From: a virus
DNA length: 27,311 nucleotides
Strand: one strand, 5' to 3'
IMG/VR virus record: IMGVR_UViG_3300005511_000062
Location: 1 to 27,311 of that record
The translations under genes and the position numbers were made by a program. The stretch's first letter is position 1; every line of letters begins with the position of its first letter. Of the stretch, positions 8,441 to 16,257 are shown piece after piece. Below the pieces are notes generated by a model. It did not search any database. It was not told the DNA's origin and was given only the letters and a program-made list of their open reading frames with translations.

Positions 8441-9145
8441 TTAGTTCCCCAGACCCGAACCCGGGATGTTGCAGCCGTCGATCATTCGGAATCGGCTGGA
8501 CGGGTACAGATTGCCGGGCGCACCGTCACTGCTTTGCACCGTGTCCAGCAACGCGTTGTATTCCGCAAGCGTGTTCGTGGTGTCCATCTCCTGGGAGTCT
8601 TGCCACTTCACTTTCACGAGTGCCGTTACTAGCGCATCGTCAAACACGTACATGTCTGAGTCGCCCGTGAACGTGCGTTTGCGCACGAAGTCACCCGGGT
8701 TGATCGCGTAGTAACCGCTGATGTATTCAAAGCTGATCTCCTGCGCGCTTTGTGGCGTGGGAGTCAGGTAAAGCTTGCCGCCCTGAAAGCGGAAACGGGT
8801 CGTAGGACCGATGTCGATCCCACTTCCCTTGATGGTCGCCCAGTCGCGGGGCGACACAGCGCCGAACACCGGGGAGTTCTCGCTGTGGTTCCACATCGTT
8901 TCACCAATCAGACGTTCAAAGTCTGCTGGCAAAACGTAGCTGGCAACACCCGGCACAGTCTGGAACGAGTACAGGGTTTGCAGTTCGCTCCAGTCGTGCA
9001 ACTTGACAAGTCCCTTGCATGCACCGCGAATCAACGACAACATGAGTTGAACGTCGCTGCGGTCGCTGGCAAAGACCTGTTCTGTCATCGGCTGGGCTAG
9101 TTCGCCCAACGCTTGCGAGACTGTTTCAATGAGGGTGTTGCGCAT
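8441..9145 (-). CDS. Head-tail adaptor, P22 gp4-like
   Basis: This 234-aa protein has the pattern of the short-tail adaptor that docks under the portal. A helical N terminus (about 1-65, SDVQLMLSLIRGACKGLVKL) is followed by a beta-rich middle (YSFQTVPGVASYVLPADFER, then FRFQGGKLYLTPTPQS and ISFEYISGYYA), and the protein ends with helices. A strong AAGGAGG lies before the ATG, 12 bp after the 188-aa gene. Its neighbours (capsid-proximal gene upstream, tail hub downstream) match the order in P22- and epsilon15-like phages. The protein would form a ring that binds portal and tail hub. Confidence 0.65.
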   Translation of the reverse strand: MRNTLIETVSQALGELAQPMTEQVFASDRSDVQLMLSLIRGACKGLVKLHDWSELQTLYSFQTVPGVASYVLPADFERLIGETMWNHSENSPVFGAVSPRDWATIKGSGIDIGPTTRFRFQGGKLYLTPTPQSAQEISFEYISGYYAINPGDFVRKRTFTGDSDMYVFDDALVTALVKVKWQDSQEMDTTNTLAEYNALLDTVQSSDGAPGNLYPSSRFRMIDGCNIPGSGLGN

Positions 9146-9157
9146 CGCTCAGCCTCC

Positions 9158-9724
9158 TTATTCTTCGGAGTCCGAGCCTTTCTTTGCCTTGGCTACAGGC
9201 GCATTCACGCGGGCTTCCAGCTCGGCGATGCGGGCCATCAAATCGGCTTCCTTCTTCTGGGCTGCTGCAACGCTGTTTTTCTCAAGGAAGATTGCTGCCT
9301 TACGCTTCCACTCTTGCAGACCCATGATCGTCACGTTGTCGGACAGGTCAGCCAGGTCTTCCACTGTGCGAACTTGCAGGGTGCGCAGTTCAGACACAAC
9401 GGATGGGGTAATGCCGCGCAGGGATTCCACGGGCGTACCAATCAGGTCGTCTTCCTTCTTCGCAATGAACGCTTTGTACTCGTTCGGGAAGCGCTTGATG
9501 TACGCCTCGGTTGCGAACGTATCGATGTTCATGTGCTGGTCGCCGGGGATGCGGATGAGGATGAACGTTTCGTCCTTGGTAATCCTTCGGCCTTTTTCTG
9601 CAGATTCAAGCGTGCTTTCAACGCCTTGGGTGTAAAACTTGACATGCAACTTCTCGTCGCCAGAAAGACGGCCACGGCCATCACGGGGTTCGTCGCTGTA
9701 GTCTTCGTCGTATGTATCGCTCAT
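9158..9724 (-). CDS. Capsid-proximal protein with helix-hairpin-helix-like segment
   Basis: This is a 188-aa protein. The N terminus is acidic (MSDTYDEDYSDEPRDGRGR). Residues about 45-80 are a beta strand and helix region. Residues about 97-150 contain GTPVESLRGITPSVVSELRT and VRTVEDLADLSD, a helix-hairpin-helix-like pattern often seen in small phage proteins next to the capsid gene. The C terminus is a coiled coil (KKEADLMARIAELEARV) followed by a charged tail. It begins 100 bp after the capsid stop, beyond a terminator, so its expression needs read-through. Function unknown; probably a minor head component. Confidence 0.5.
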   Translation of the reverse strand: MSDTYDEDYSDEPRDGRGRLSGDEKLHVKFYTQGVESTLESAEKGRRITKDETFILIRIPGDQHMNIDTFATEAYIKRFPNEYKAFIAKKEDDLIGTPVESLRGITPSVVSELRTLQVRTVEDLADLSDNVTIMGLQEWKRKAAIFLEKNSVAAAQKKEADLMARIAELEARVNAPVAKAKKGSDSEE

Positions 9725-9778
9725 TTGCTTTCCTTTGTTCTTGTTGTTTTCACCCCCACCATGGGGATGCGGATTTGG

Positions 9779-9806
9779 AAAAAGCGGAGGACATGCCTCC
9801 GCTTTG
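9779..9806 (-). terminator. Intrinsic terminator after the major capsid gene
   Basis: On the minus strand a perfect 10-bp stem (9796-9805 pairing with 9781-9790, 5-nt loop) ends in five Us (A run at 9779-9783 on plus). It lies 18 bp after the capsid stop. It would end most capsid transcripts and lower expression of the genes that follow. Confidence 0.8.
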
Positions 9807-9824
9807 TTCCCTTTCTACTTATCC

Positions 9825-10793
9825 TTAGTTGGACAAGACACCTTGCAGACCTGCGTTAGAGCAAGTCAGGTTGCCGGCCCAGACCATGATTTCGACCTTC
9901 GCGTCTTGCGCGTAAGCGATGCGGTTGTCCAGCTTGGAGAAGTTACGATCCTTGTGGGTACGGAACTTCAGGTACTTCGTGTTCAGCGAGTACAGAACGC
10001 CAGCGGGGATACCGTTGGTGTCAAACACAACTGGCACACCCTTGAACATCAGCGTGTCGAAGCCAGCTTGCGCTTGCGACGTAGAGCTGAAACGTTGCTG
10101 GGCAATCAGCGTGGATTCGTAAATGCCGTACAGGTCAATGCCGGTAACCATCAGGTTAGGCTTGTCATTAGTACGCACTTGTGACATGTACAACGCATTC
10201 ATCTGTGCAACGATGTTCGTTGCGTCCAGCGTGCCTGCGAAGTCAGTACCAGCGCCCTTGCGCTTCTTGTTGCGCCAGAAAGCCCACGTAGCGCGGTCAA
10301 TGCCACCGTATGTGCCGGTTGCGTTGCTGACCGGAACGGCAGCAGCCAGACCCGTGATGGCCTTGCCGGAAGTACCGGTGCCGTCGCCGTAGATCGAAGC
10401 GCTGATGATGTTCATCAGGGTGCTCTCTGCGACTTCGAGGCGTGCGTCGAGCAAGTCGATCATCGCTTCTTTGCCGCTGTTCTGGAGTTCTTCCAGACCA
10501 GAGATCACAACAGGCGCAGCAGCTTGCTTCAGGCCGTAAGTAGCGGAGCTAATCACGTCTTGTGCAGCGGTAGCCAGAGTGTCGTAACCGGAGTAGAAGC
10601 CACCGTTGCCGTTTTCGGCGAACGACAGTTCTTCCATGATGGTGGAGCCACCGCTGACCGTCGCATTCTTGATGTTGCCGATGGTGCGGAGAGCTTGAAG
10701 CACTGCGTTGTGCTTGGTAACGTTGTCAGCGACTTCCTTTTGACGATTTTCAATAGTCGTCGCAACGATGTCGTTTAGATTTGGAAAAGCCAT
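9825..10793 (-). CDS. Major capsid protein
   Basis: This 322-aa protein has the look of HK97-fold coats of epsilon15/BPP-1-like podoviruses. A helical N terminus (IENRQKEVADNVTKHNAVLQ) leads into a Gly/Ser loop with an EELSFAENGNGGFYSGYDTL segment. There is a long helix (GLEELQNSGKEAMIDLLDAR), an A-domain-like middle with LMVTGIDLYGIYESTL, and a C-terminal WAGNLTCSNAGLQGVLSN segment typical of these coats. It follows the scaffold gene, as expected. GGGAGA lies before the ATG. It has a dedicated leader with an octamer promoter and a hairpin, and a strong terminator behind it, so it is set up as its own high-level transcript. Confidence 0.8.
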   Translation of the reverse strand: MAFPNLNDIVATTIENRQKEVADNVTKHNAVLQALRTIGNIKNATVSGGSTIMEELSFAENGNGGFYSGYDTLATAAQDVISSATYGLKQAAAPVVISGLEELQNSGKEAMIDLLDARLEVAESTLMNIISASIYGDGTGTSGKAITGLAAAVPVSNATGTYGGIDRATWAFWRNKKRKGAGTDFAGTLDATNIVAQMNALYMSQVRTNDKPNLMVTGIDLYGIYESTLIAQQRFSSTSQAQAGFDTLMFKGVPVVFDTNGIPAGVLYSLNTKYLKFRTHKDRNFSKLDNRIAYAQDAKVEIMVWAGNLTCSNAGLQGVLSN

Positions 10794-10948
10794 TTAATTA
10801 TTTCTCCCAGTGTTTAGGTTTGAACTTGCAAAGAAGCCCAAGAACTTCTCGACTAGTGGTCATTCCGCTGTGGGAGTGTTTAATGGCGATGGGTCGCAGG
10901 GGGCTCGTAAGTCCTGCGTGTGTCCTGCCTTCAGGGACGGGTTCCGCG

Positions 10949-10988
10949 CGTGTGAAACTAGCGTAGAAAGGCCGAAGCCTTTCACACG
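10949..10988 (-). promoter_or_regulatory. Structured 5' leader of the capsid mRNA
   Basis: On the minus strand a 7-bp hairpin capped by TTCG (10983-10977 with 10972-10966) begins a few bases after the CATAAATA octamer. A second, competing 9-bp pairing joins 10980-10988 with 10949-10957. If transcription starts near 10984, the mRNA begins with a UUCG-capped hairpin, a known way to protect 5' ends. The remaining 10794-10948 leader holds no gene that I can see. Confidence 0.5.
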
Positions 10989-10989
10989 T

Positions 10990-10997
10990 TATTTATG
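10990..10997 (-). promoter_or_regulatory. CATAAATA promoter-like octamer for the capsid gene
   Basis: The minus strand reads CATAAATA in the gap between scaffold stop and capsid start, 197 bp before the capsid ATG. It is non-coding and lies immediately upstream of the leader hairpin, which makes it one of the most convincing members of the set. Confidence 0.6.
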
Positions 10998-11009
10998 CAG
11001 ATGAGCGTT

Positions 11010-12008
11010 TTAGACGCGTTTGTCGTCTGCTGAATGCGCGTCCCATTGCGCGGCCAGCAATGCGCGACGGTCACTGACCTGGACTTTCGCAGCTGGTGCG
11101 CGTGGTGCCGTGCCCTTCAAGCTCGCGGACGCGGACAGCTTGCTTTGCACGTTGTTGTTCTGCTTGCGCTTCTCGATGATGCCGCGCACCTTGTCATCGG
11201 CGTTGCAAGCCATCGTGTAGGCCTGTGCCAAAGTCTTCGCGCTGCCCGACTGCAACAGACCCTGCATGACGGGATGCACGTCACGAAGGAATTCATTCTT
11301 AGGGTCGTTCATGAACTCAACGACTTGTCGGTCTGCATCTGAGGCTTGTGCGGCTTCACGTTCAGCCTGCAATGCGCGCTGTGCTTCTTCACGTGCAAGG
11401 CGTTGAACATCCTGCGGGGTGTACTGCTGCTGCACCTGTGTCTGCTGCGTGTATGCGCCGGAAAGTTCCGAACTCAGCAGGTCAACGTCAATGTTGTTGT
11501 TCTTGACGATGTTTGCCAGAAGACGCGCCTTGGTCTGTGGGTCGCCACGACGCAGTGTGTACACGTCATTGAGCAAGCCCTTGACGGCAACCATCGGCTC
11601 GTAGCCCATGCTCTGGAACTCAGCGCGATACGGGTCCAAGGTCTCTTTCAGTTCCTTGGCCGTCTTACGTTCATCGGCGCTGGTGCGCAGGTATTCTTGG
11701 TGGTCACGTTCACGACGGGCAATCGCACGGCGTGCGGATTCGGGAATGGCTTCCCATGCTTCGCGTTCATCGGCCTTCCATGAGTTGGGCGCGCGATCGA
11801 TCTTTACGTCCGGCTCTGTTGCTGTCTCTTCTTCGATTTGCGGCGTCTCTACAGCGGGTTCTTCTTTTTCTGGCTCCGCGGCTTCAACGGGTGCGGCCAC
11901 CTCGGTTTCTACCTCAGGCGTTTCCATGTCCGCAAATGCTGCTTCAAGCATGGATCGGCGGTCGCTGGGTTCCGCTTGCTCTACTTGTTCGATGTTGGTG
12001 TCTTCCAT
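11010..12008 (-). CDS. Capsid scaffolding protein
   Basis: This is a 332-aa, highly charged, helical protein directly upstream of the capsid gene. Residues 1-75 are very acidic (repeated Glu/Pro/Val/Thr). Residues about 75-130 are charged helix (SARRAIARRERDHQEYLRTS). About 185-240 are Gln/Arg coiled coil (QDVQRLAREEAQRALQAERE). The C terminus is basic (KRKQNNNVQSKL, then DRRALLAAQWDAHSADDKRV), as expected for the coat-binding end of scaffolds. AAGGAAAGG precedes the ATG. Scaffolds guide coat assembly and leave the prohead. The assignment rests on composition and position. Confidence 0.7.
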   Translation of the reverse strand: MEDTNIEQVEQAEPSDRRSMLEAAFADMETPEVETEVAAPVEAAEPEKEEPAVETPQIEEETATEPDVKIDRAPNSWKADEREAWEAIPESARRAIARRERDHQEYLRTSADERKTAKELKETLDPYRAEFQSMGYEPMVAVKGLLNDVYTLRRGDPQTKARLLANIVKNNNIDVDLLSSELSGAYTQQTQVQQQYTPQDVQRLAREEAQRALQAEREAAQASDADRQVVEFMNDPKNEFLRDVHPVMQGLLQSGSAKTLAQAYTMACNADDKVRGIIEKRKQNNNVQSKLSASASLKGTAPRAPAAKVQVSDRRALLAAQWDAHSADDKRV

Positions 12009-12023
12009 TCCCTTTCCTTGTTG

Positions 12024-12377
12024 TTATGTCAGTTGGCGAACCACTTCGCCGATTTGCTTCTTGCGCGCTGCGCGATCCTTCTTCTTCTGCTCCGCTTTCT
12101 GATAGCTTGCTTCACCCTTCAGTTCGCTTTGCGGTAAGACGCCATGCTTCTTGTTGTGCTCATTCATCTGCGTCTTGCCGTAGTAGCGGCGTCCGTCGAT
12201 GGGTGAAACAAAGCTTGCGTGGTCTGCGATACCAATTGCACCGACCATCACGTGATCGGGCCTTTTCTCCGTCTTCACACCGCACTGTTCACAGTCTGGT
12301 GTGTTGTGTCGCTCAGCCATGCTGCGCATGTACGTTTGAACATGCTCACATGCCGGGCATCCTGCCGTGTAGATCAT
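12024..12377 (-). CDS. FmdB-like zinc-ribbon protein
   Basis: Taking the ATG at 12377 gives a 117-aa protein, MIYTAGCPACEHVQTYMRSM and on, with two CxxC knuckles at Cys7/Cys10 and Cys29/Cys32 (CEQCG), the layout of FmdB-type zinc ribbons. A longer frame from 12452 is open, but its extra 25 residues lie inside the fibre gene and AAGGGAG fits the 12377 start. It overlaps the 3' end of the fibre gene by 32 bp. The C terminus is basic and Lys/Arg/Gln-rich (KAEQKKKDRAARKKQ). It could bind nucleic acid or act in head assembly; function unknown. Confidence 0.6.
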   Translation of the reverse strand: MIYTAGCPACEHVQTYMRSMAERHNTPDCEQCGVKTEKRPDHVMVGAIGIADHASFVSPIDGRRYYGKTQMNEHNKKHGVLPQSELKGEASYQKAEQKKKDRAARKKQIGEVVRQLT

Positions 12378-15300
12378 TCCCCACTCCCTTGATTGCGTCT
12401 CGAATGCGTTGACGCATCGCAAGGTTTCTCTGCTGGGCAAGGAAATCAGCAACCATCTGCACTTCTTCGGCAGTGATATTTATGATGGGAAAGACGAAAG
12501 GCTCCACGCTCATTGGCGGAAGCTCAACGGTCTCATCTGCCGCTACTGGGGCCGTTTCTGTTTCGACAACAACGGGCTTCGGGTCGATCAGGTCTTCAAC
12601 GATCTTGCGGCGCTTCTCGCCGCGTTCACGATGCACCTTGGGGTCTTCCACCACATAGCCACCGCCTCCAAAATCGGGCACTGCCGGGGCATTTCCCGTG
12701 TTCAGCTCTGCCGTTTGTGTGAAGGAGACGTTCTGCGTGTACGAGAGAGCCCTAGGCGTCGTCAACGCTGCTGTCTGCGTCAGGTCAATGCTTTGCGTGT
12801 ACGACAGCGCCTTGGGGCTGGTAAGCGTCACCGCTTGCGTCAACGAGATGGGCTGGCTGTACGCGAGGAACTTAGGCGTTGTCAGTGCTGCTGCCTGCGT
12901 AAAACTAATGACCTGGCTGTAGCCCACCGTTCCGGCAATGGTCAAGGATGCGGACTGGCTGAAGTCAACCGTCTGCGCATAAGCAAGCATCTTCGTCACG
13001 GTCAGCGCTGCCGCCTGCGTAAACGACACGTCCTGCGCGTAAGCAAGGGACTTGGGCGTTGTCAGCGCCGCTGCTTGCGAGAACGACACCGATTGCGCAT
13101 AACCCAGAATCTTCGGGGTCGTGAGTGCCGCTGCTTGGGAAAAGCCAACGGTCTGCGAGTAGCCGATTGACTTCCACGTGTTCAGTACCGCTGCCTGCGT
13201 GAAGCCAATCGATTGGCTGTAACCCACGTAAACAGGGGGCGTTGCGTAGCTGGGAGCGCCGTGCGGGAACTCGGTTTCAGAGGTCGTGAACGCGGCTGTG
13301 TAGCGCGCAACGCCATTCGTGATCCGAACTTCGTCAATTAAACCGTTGAAGCCATAACCAAGGTCGTAGCCCTGTCGCCCGATCACAAGTGCGGGTGCGG
13401 TCTGGTTGTAGTTCACGGTGTTGTTCACGGTGGCGTACAACTGGCCGTCGAGGAAAATCCTCAACTTTCCGCCGGTTCGCGTCACAACTGCTTGGTGCCA
13501 GTCTCCGTCTGCCCACGAATGCGTGCCTGCCTCGATGTAGTTAAAGTCCGCGTCGGTGTAGAAGCCGATGCCACTTCCAAATCCACTAAGGTAGATTTGC
13601 CACCCTGCGGTCATGTTTGAGTCGAGGAAGTCGACCAAGATCTGACCACCGCTTGAGCTGTTGGGTTTGAAGTCAACTTCAATCGTGAAGTCACCCGTGC
13701 CGAACCTGAGGTCATCGAGGTTCGTTGTTGACTTGATGTAGTCGTCGGTTCCGTCGAGCGCAAGGCTCGCTGATCCCATGATTGGGGCTGTGGTGCTGAG
13801 TGCTGCGCCGTTGTACGCGGTCCAGCTTCGGCCCGTCTGGTCAAGCATCGTCGTGCTGCCGTTGGTGCCGTTGAAATGCAGAGCCGCAACAACGTTGCCC
13901 CAGTAGGGGTCGGTCGCGACGACCGTGCCACCCGTGTAGCTCACGCTAACTGTGATGCTATCGACGTTCGCGACCCGGTTCGCGCCCGTACCGTTGCCGA
14001 TGGCACGGAAGCTCGGACCGAAGTTCGGATTCTTAATGTCGGCGGGAGTCCAGGTCGTTCCCCACAGAAAGGTCGCGTTGCCGTAAACAATCGATGTGTC
14101 AGTGGTGCCCCAGTTTGTCGAGGTCGCAGCCAGATTTGTACCGACGCGCGTTCCAGCTTTCATTAGCTGGACGGTGTTGTCTCGCACGTTGCCCGTAGTT
14201 CCACCAGAATACTTGCGCTCGATTGACAAAGAGATGCCGGTGATCGTTGCATCATCTGGGATGCTGCTGAAGTCGTACCCAGTAATGTTCAGGTACGGCA
14301 TGTTTGCCGCAGTAGTTGACGTGGTGTGAGTCGTGTAGTTGTTGTCGCTAGCTAGGCCATTCGACGGCGTGGCCCATGAGACAGTTCCGCCCGATGTTGC
14401 CGCGCTTGTTCCGGTCTTTGGGCCGACCGTAATAGGCGGATCAGACCAGTAGAACTTTGCCTCGATGCAATCGAGACTTGTTGTGTTCGAGCCGAACGTT
14501 GAATTCTGGGTCCAGCACACGCGAAATCGAGTTGAGTTCGCAATTACAGCGCTGTAATTCTGCGTATTAAGGTTTGTCGATGCTCCACCCGTTACTGCGC
14601 TTGTCGTGGACGGCAAGTTAAGAGGCGCGAGCCCAAAGGTGCCACCGGTTGGCTCGTAGATCACCGGTTGAAGGGTCATGCCCGAAGCAGTCGCCGAGCC
14701 GGTGATTCTGAACTCGATTCCCGCGAGAACCTTACCTGCCGGGAGATTGACTGGGTAGTAGGTCGTCAGTTGCATCATCGATGCAAAGCCGGACGTAATC
14801 ATCTGCGCGCTCGTGCCGTCGAGCGTCAGTACGTTCAAAGGGTTCGTCCATGCCGTTCCGCTAGACGTGCCAGCATCCGCGCCCGTGACCGCATGACGGG
14901 GCAAAATCCACCCACTGTCAGTGCCAGACGCCGCGTCAGGGGTGCCGTTGAACTCAACCAAAAGAGCCGCAACGTTCGATGAGAAGTTCGAGGTGTTCCA
15001 CTCATAGTCCCACACATCGGTTGTCTGGGTAACCATTGCGCCGTTGCTTCCCAGCGAATACCACTGGGCATCAGTTGGCGTCATGTTCGTGAACACGTAT
15101 GGGGCGTTCACGTAGGAGCCGTACGTGACGACGCCAACGCTGTTTGAGAACCCGCTTGCTACCTGCGCAACCGGCGCCGTTGTGTTGACCCCAGTTGCGC
15201 GATCGATAATGAAGCCTTGATCTAGGCCGGACGTGACGTTGAAGCTGACATTGCCTGACTTGCCTGACGTGCAGAAGCCGCCGTAGATGTACAGAGTGAC

Positions 15301-15504
15301 CGGGTTAAGTCCGCCGTTGACCTGAGCCGAATGCAGCAGCGTGAACGTCACGTTTGCATCGGAGGTCGGCACAGCCACCGTTCCATAGCGCCACGTTGAG
15401 ACGATGTAGTAGTCGCCCGTAGTCGTGGTGATGGAAGCGTTTGTAGTTGTTCCAGCCGTTGCAGTGCCGGTCGTGACGTTGTAGAACTTAGGGATCGATG
15501 CCAT
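12346..15504 (-). CDS. Lectin-like fibre/adhesin protein with LamG domain and 20-residue tandem repeats
   Basis: This 1052-aa protein contains beta-sandwich-like Thr/Ser/Asn/Gly-rich segments at residues about 1-530. A LamG/concanavalin-A-like domain follows at about 533-735 (AALHFNGTNGSTTMLDQTGR, then FTIEVDFKPNSSSGG, WHQAVVTRTGGKLRIFLDG and GLIDEVRITNGVARYT). Nine tandem 20-residue repeats occupy 761-940, and a Gly hinge plus a charged helical tail end the protein. LamG domains bind sugars, so receptor binding or surface decoration is likely. The ATG directly abuts the TAA of the 97-aa gene. It lies in the head cluster rather than beside the tail genes, so a head fibre is possible. A CATAAATA octamer occurs near its 3' end. 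Confidence 0.65.
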   Translation of the reverse strand: MASIPKFYNVTTGTATAGTTTNASITTTTGDYYIVSTWRYGTVAVPTSDANVTFTLLHSAQVNGGLNPVTLYIYGGFCTSGKSGNVSFNVTSGLDQGFIIDRATGVNTTAPVAQVASGFSNSVGVVTYGSYVNAPYVFTNMTPTDAQWYSLGSNGAMVTQTTDVWDYEWNTSNFSSNVAALLVEFNGTPDAASGTDSGWILPRHAVTGADAGTSSGTAWTNPLNVLTLDGTSAQMITSGFASMMQLTTYYPVNLPAGKVLAGIEFRITGSATASGMTLQPVIYEPTGGTFGLAPLNLPSTTSAVTGGASTNLNTQNYSAVIANSTRFRVCWTQNSTFGSNTTSLDCIEAKFYWSDPPITVGPKTGTSAATSGGTVSWATPSNGLASDNNYTTHTTSTTAANMPYLNITGYDFSSIPDDATITGISLSIERKYSGGTTGNVRDNTVQLMKAGTRVGTNLAATSTNWGTTDTSIVYGNATFLWGTTWTPADIKNPNFGPSFRAIGNGTGANRVANVDSITVSVSYTGGTVVATDPYWGNVVAALHFNGTNGSTTMLDQTGRSWTAYNGAALSTTAPIMGSASLALDGTDDYIKSTTNLDDLRFGTGDFTIEVDFKPNSSSGGQILVDFLDSNMTAGWQIYLSGFGSGIGFYTDADFNYIEAGTHSWADGDWHQAVVTRTGGKLRIFLDGQLYATVNNTVNYNQTAPALVIGRQGYDLGYGFNGLIDEVRITNGVARYTAAFTTSETEFPHGAPSYATPPVYVGYSQSIGFTQAAVLNTWKSIGYSQTVGFSQAAALTTPKILGYAQSVSFSQAAALTTPKSLAYAQDVSFTQAAALTVTKMLAYAQTVDFSQSASLTIAGTVGYSQVISFTQAAALTTPKFLAYSQPISLTQAVTLTSPKALSYTQSIDLTQTAALTTPRALSYTQNVSFTQTAELNTGNAPAVPDFGGGGYVVEDPKVHRERGEKRRKIVEDLIDPKPVVVETETAPVAADETVELPPMSVEPFVFPIINITAEEVQMVADFLAQQRNLAMRQRIRDAIKGVGNDLHGRMPGM
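12477..12484 (-). promoter_or_regulatory. CATAAATA promoter-like octamer upstream of the zinc-ribbon and scaffold genes
   Basis: The minus strand reads CATAAATA inside the fibre gene (codons ATC ATA AAT), 100 bp before the zinc-ribbon start at 12377. It would let zinc-ribbon and scaffold be transcribed apart from the fibre. Confidence 0.45.
12685..13224 (-). repeat. Nine 60-bp tandem repeats encoding 20-residue units
   Basis: Nine in-frame copies run without gaps through fibre residues 761-940. The protein consensus is (G/A/S)Y(S/A/T)Qx(V/I)x(F/L)(S/T)Q(A/T)AxL(T/N)TxKxL. Copies are diverged at the DNA level but keep period 60. Alternating polar and hydrophobic residues suggest a beta-solenoid or stalk. 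Copy number could vary between relatives and change fibre length. Confidence 0.85.
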
Positions 15505-15798
15505 TTACTCGCCCTCGCCCTCTTCCGGTGGAAGCTCTTCTTCGGGGTTGGGATTCGTGATCGCTTCCATGGTGAACAGAAGCGTCTCGTAATCGGGATG
15601 CGTCAAGCGCCAGTTGAAGACGCCATTCGGGCTGATCTGGATCAAGAACGTGGGCTCATCCCAGTAGAAGTCGGTCGTCCAACCGAAGCCCACTTGCTCT
15701 ACCTCGATGCGGACACCGGGTGGCAGATCAACAAGCTCTGTCGTGTTGCTGCCGTCGCCGTACAGCGTCAGCGTTGCGGGAAGTGTGAAAGTCAGCAT
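15505..15798 (-). CDS. Small virion-associated protein, unknown
   Basis: This 97-aa protein has a beta-rich first half (LTFTLPATLTLYGDGSNTTE, then VRIEVEQVGFGWTTDFYW) and a strongly acidic tail (PNPEEELPPEEGEGE). I recognise no family. A good GGAGG lies 5 nt before the ATG, and its TAA is immediately followed by the ATG of the fibre gene, so the two are probably coupled. It may be a fibre-attachment or fibre-assembly protein; that is inference only. Confidence 0.6.
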   Translation of the reverse strand: MLTFTLPATLTLYGDGSNTTELVDLPPGVRIEVEQVGFGWTTDFYWDEPTFLIQISPNGVFNWRLTHPDYETLLFTMEAITNPNPEEELPPEEGEGE

Positions 15799-15818
15799 CT
15801 AAGCCTCCATGAACAAAT

Positions 15819-15844
15819 GGGGACGCGAGGTCCCCTGTCTCGCG
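15819..15844. other. Two mutually exclusive short hairpins between genes
   Basis: In the 57-bp gap, GGGGAC (15819-15824) can pair with GTCCCC (15830-15835), or CGCGAG (15824-15829) with CTCGCG (15839-15844). No U tract follows on either strand, so neither is a classical terminator. It may slow ribosomes or RNase; weak. Confidence 0.3.
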
Positions 15845-15855
15845 TGCGCGTGTGC

Positions 15856-16239
15856 TTAGACCGAATTCAAGGTCGTAGTCGCCATGCTCGGATCGATCTT
15901 CACCGGGTCGCCCGATGCAACTGTCTTTGCCGAGGTCAATGGGACGAAGAACAGGAAGTTGCCGCCCGAGAAAGCGTCGTAGGCAACCAAGTGCGTGATC
16001 GTGCCGCCCGTGACCATCGTGCCGAGGTCAATCGTTGCACTGTTGTTAATCGAACGAAGCGCGGGCGTGTTCCACGTTGCAGCAGTGGTCTGAACGCGTG
16101 TGCCGATGGGCGTCACGTTCGTGCCCGTGAGTGTGGGCGTCGTTGTCGAGCCGCAAATCCACAAGTTGGCTGGCATCGTGAATGACGCCTTGCCGTGAAT
16201 GTGGCCGAGGATCGCGTTTGCGAGGTAGTCTGAAATCAT
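15856..16239 (-). CDS. Small beta-rich phage structural protein
   Basis: This is a 127-aa protein matching a pattern common in phage structural clusters: MISDYLANAILGHIHGKASF at the start, then an aliphatic WICGSTTTP strand, W-N-T-P-A and a closing block THLVAYDAFSGGNFLFFVPL with TSAKTVASGDPVKIDPS. Such proteins are usually labelled minor tail or decoration proteins without direct proof. It follows the portal gene by 18 bp. A GATAAATA octamer lies 102 bp upstream inside the portal gene. The family resemblance is from memory; the exact role is unknown. Confidence 0.6.
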   Translation of the reverse strand: MISDYLANAILGHIHGKASFTMPANLWICGSTTTPTLTGTNVTPIGTRVQTTAATWNTPALRSINNSATIDLGTMVTGGTITHLVAYDAFSGGNFLFFVPLTSAKTVASGDPVKIDPSMATTTLNSV

Positions 16240-16257
16240 GGGGTCTTTCCCTTCTTG

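Noticed and set aside
12685-13224. 60-bp direct repeats considered as a CRISPR or minisatellite
   Set aside because: Repeats are contiguous, in frame, without unique spacers and conserve protein sequence, so they are coding tandem repeats.
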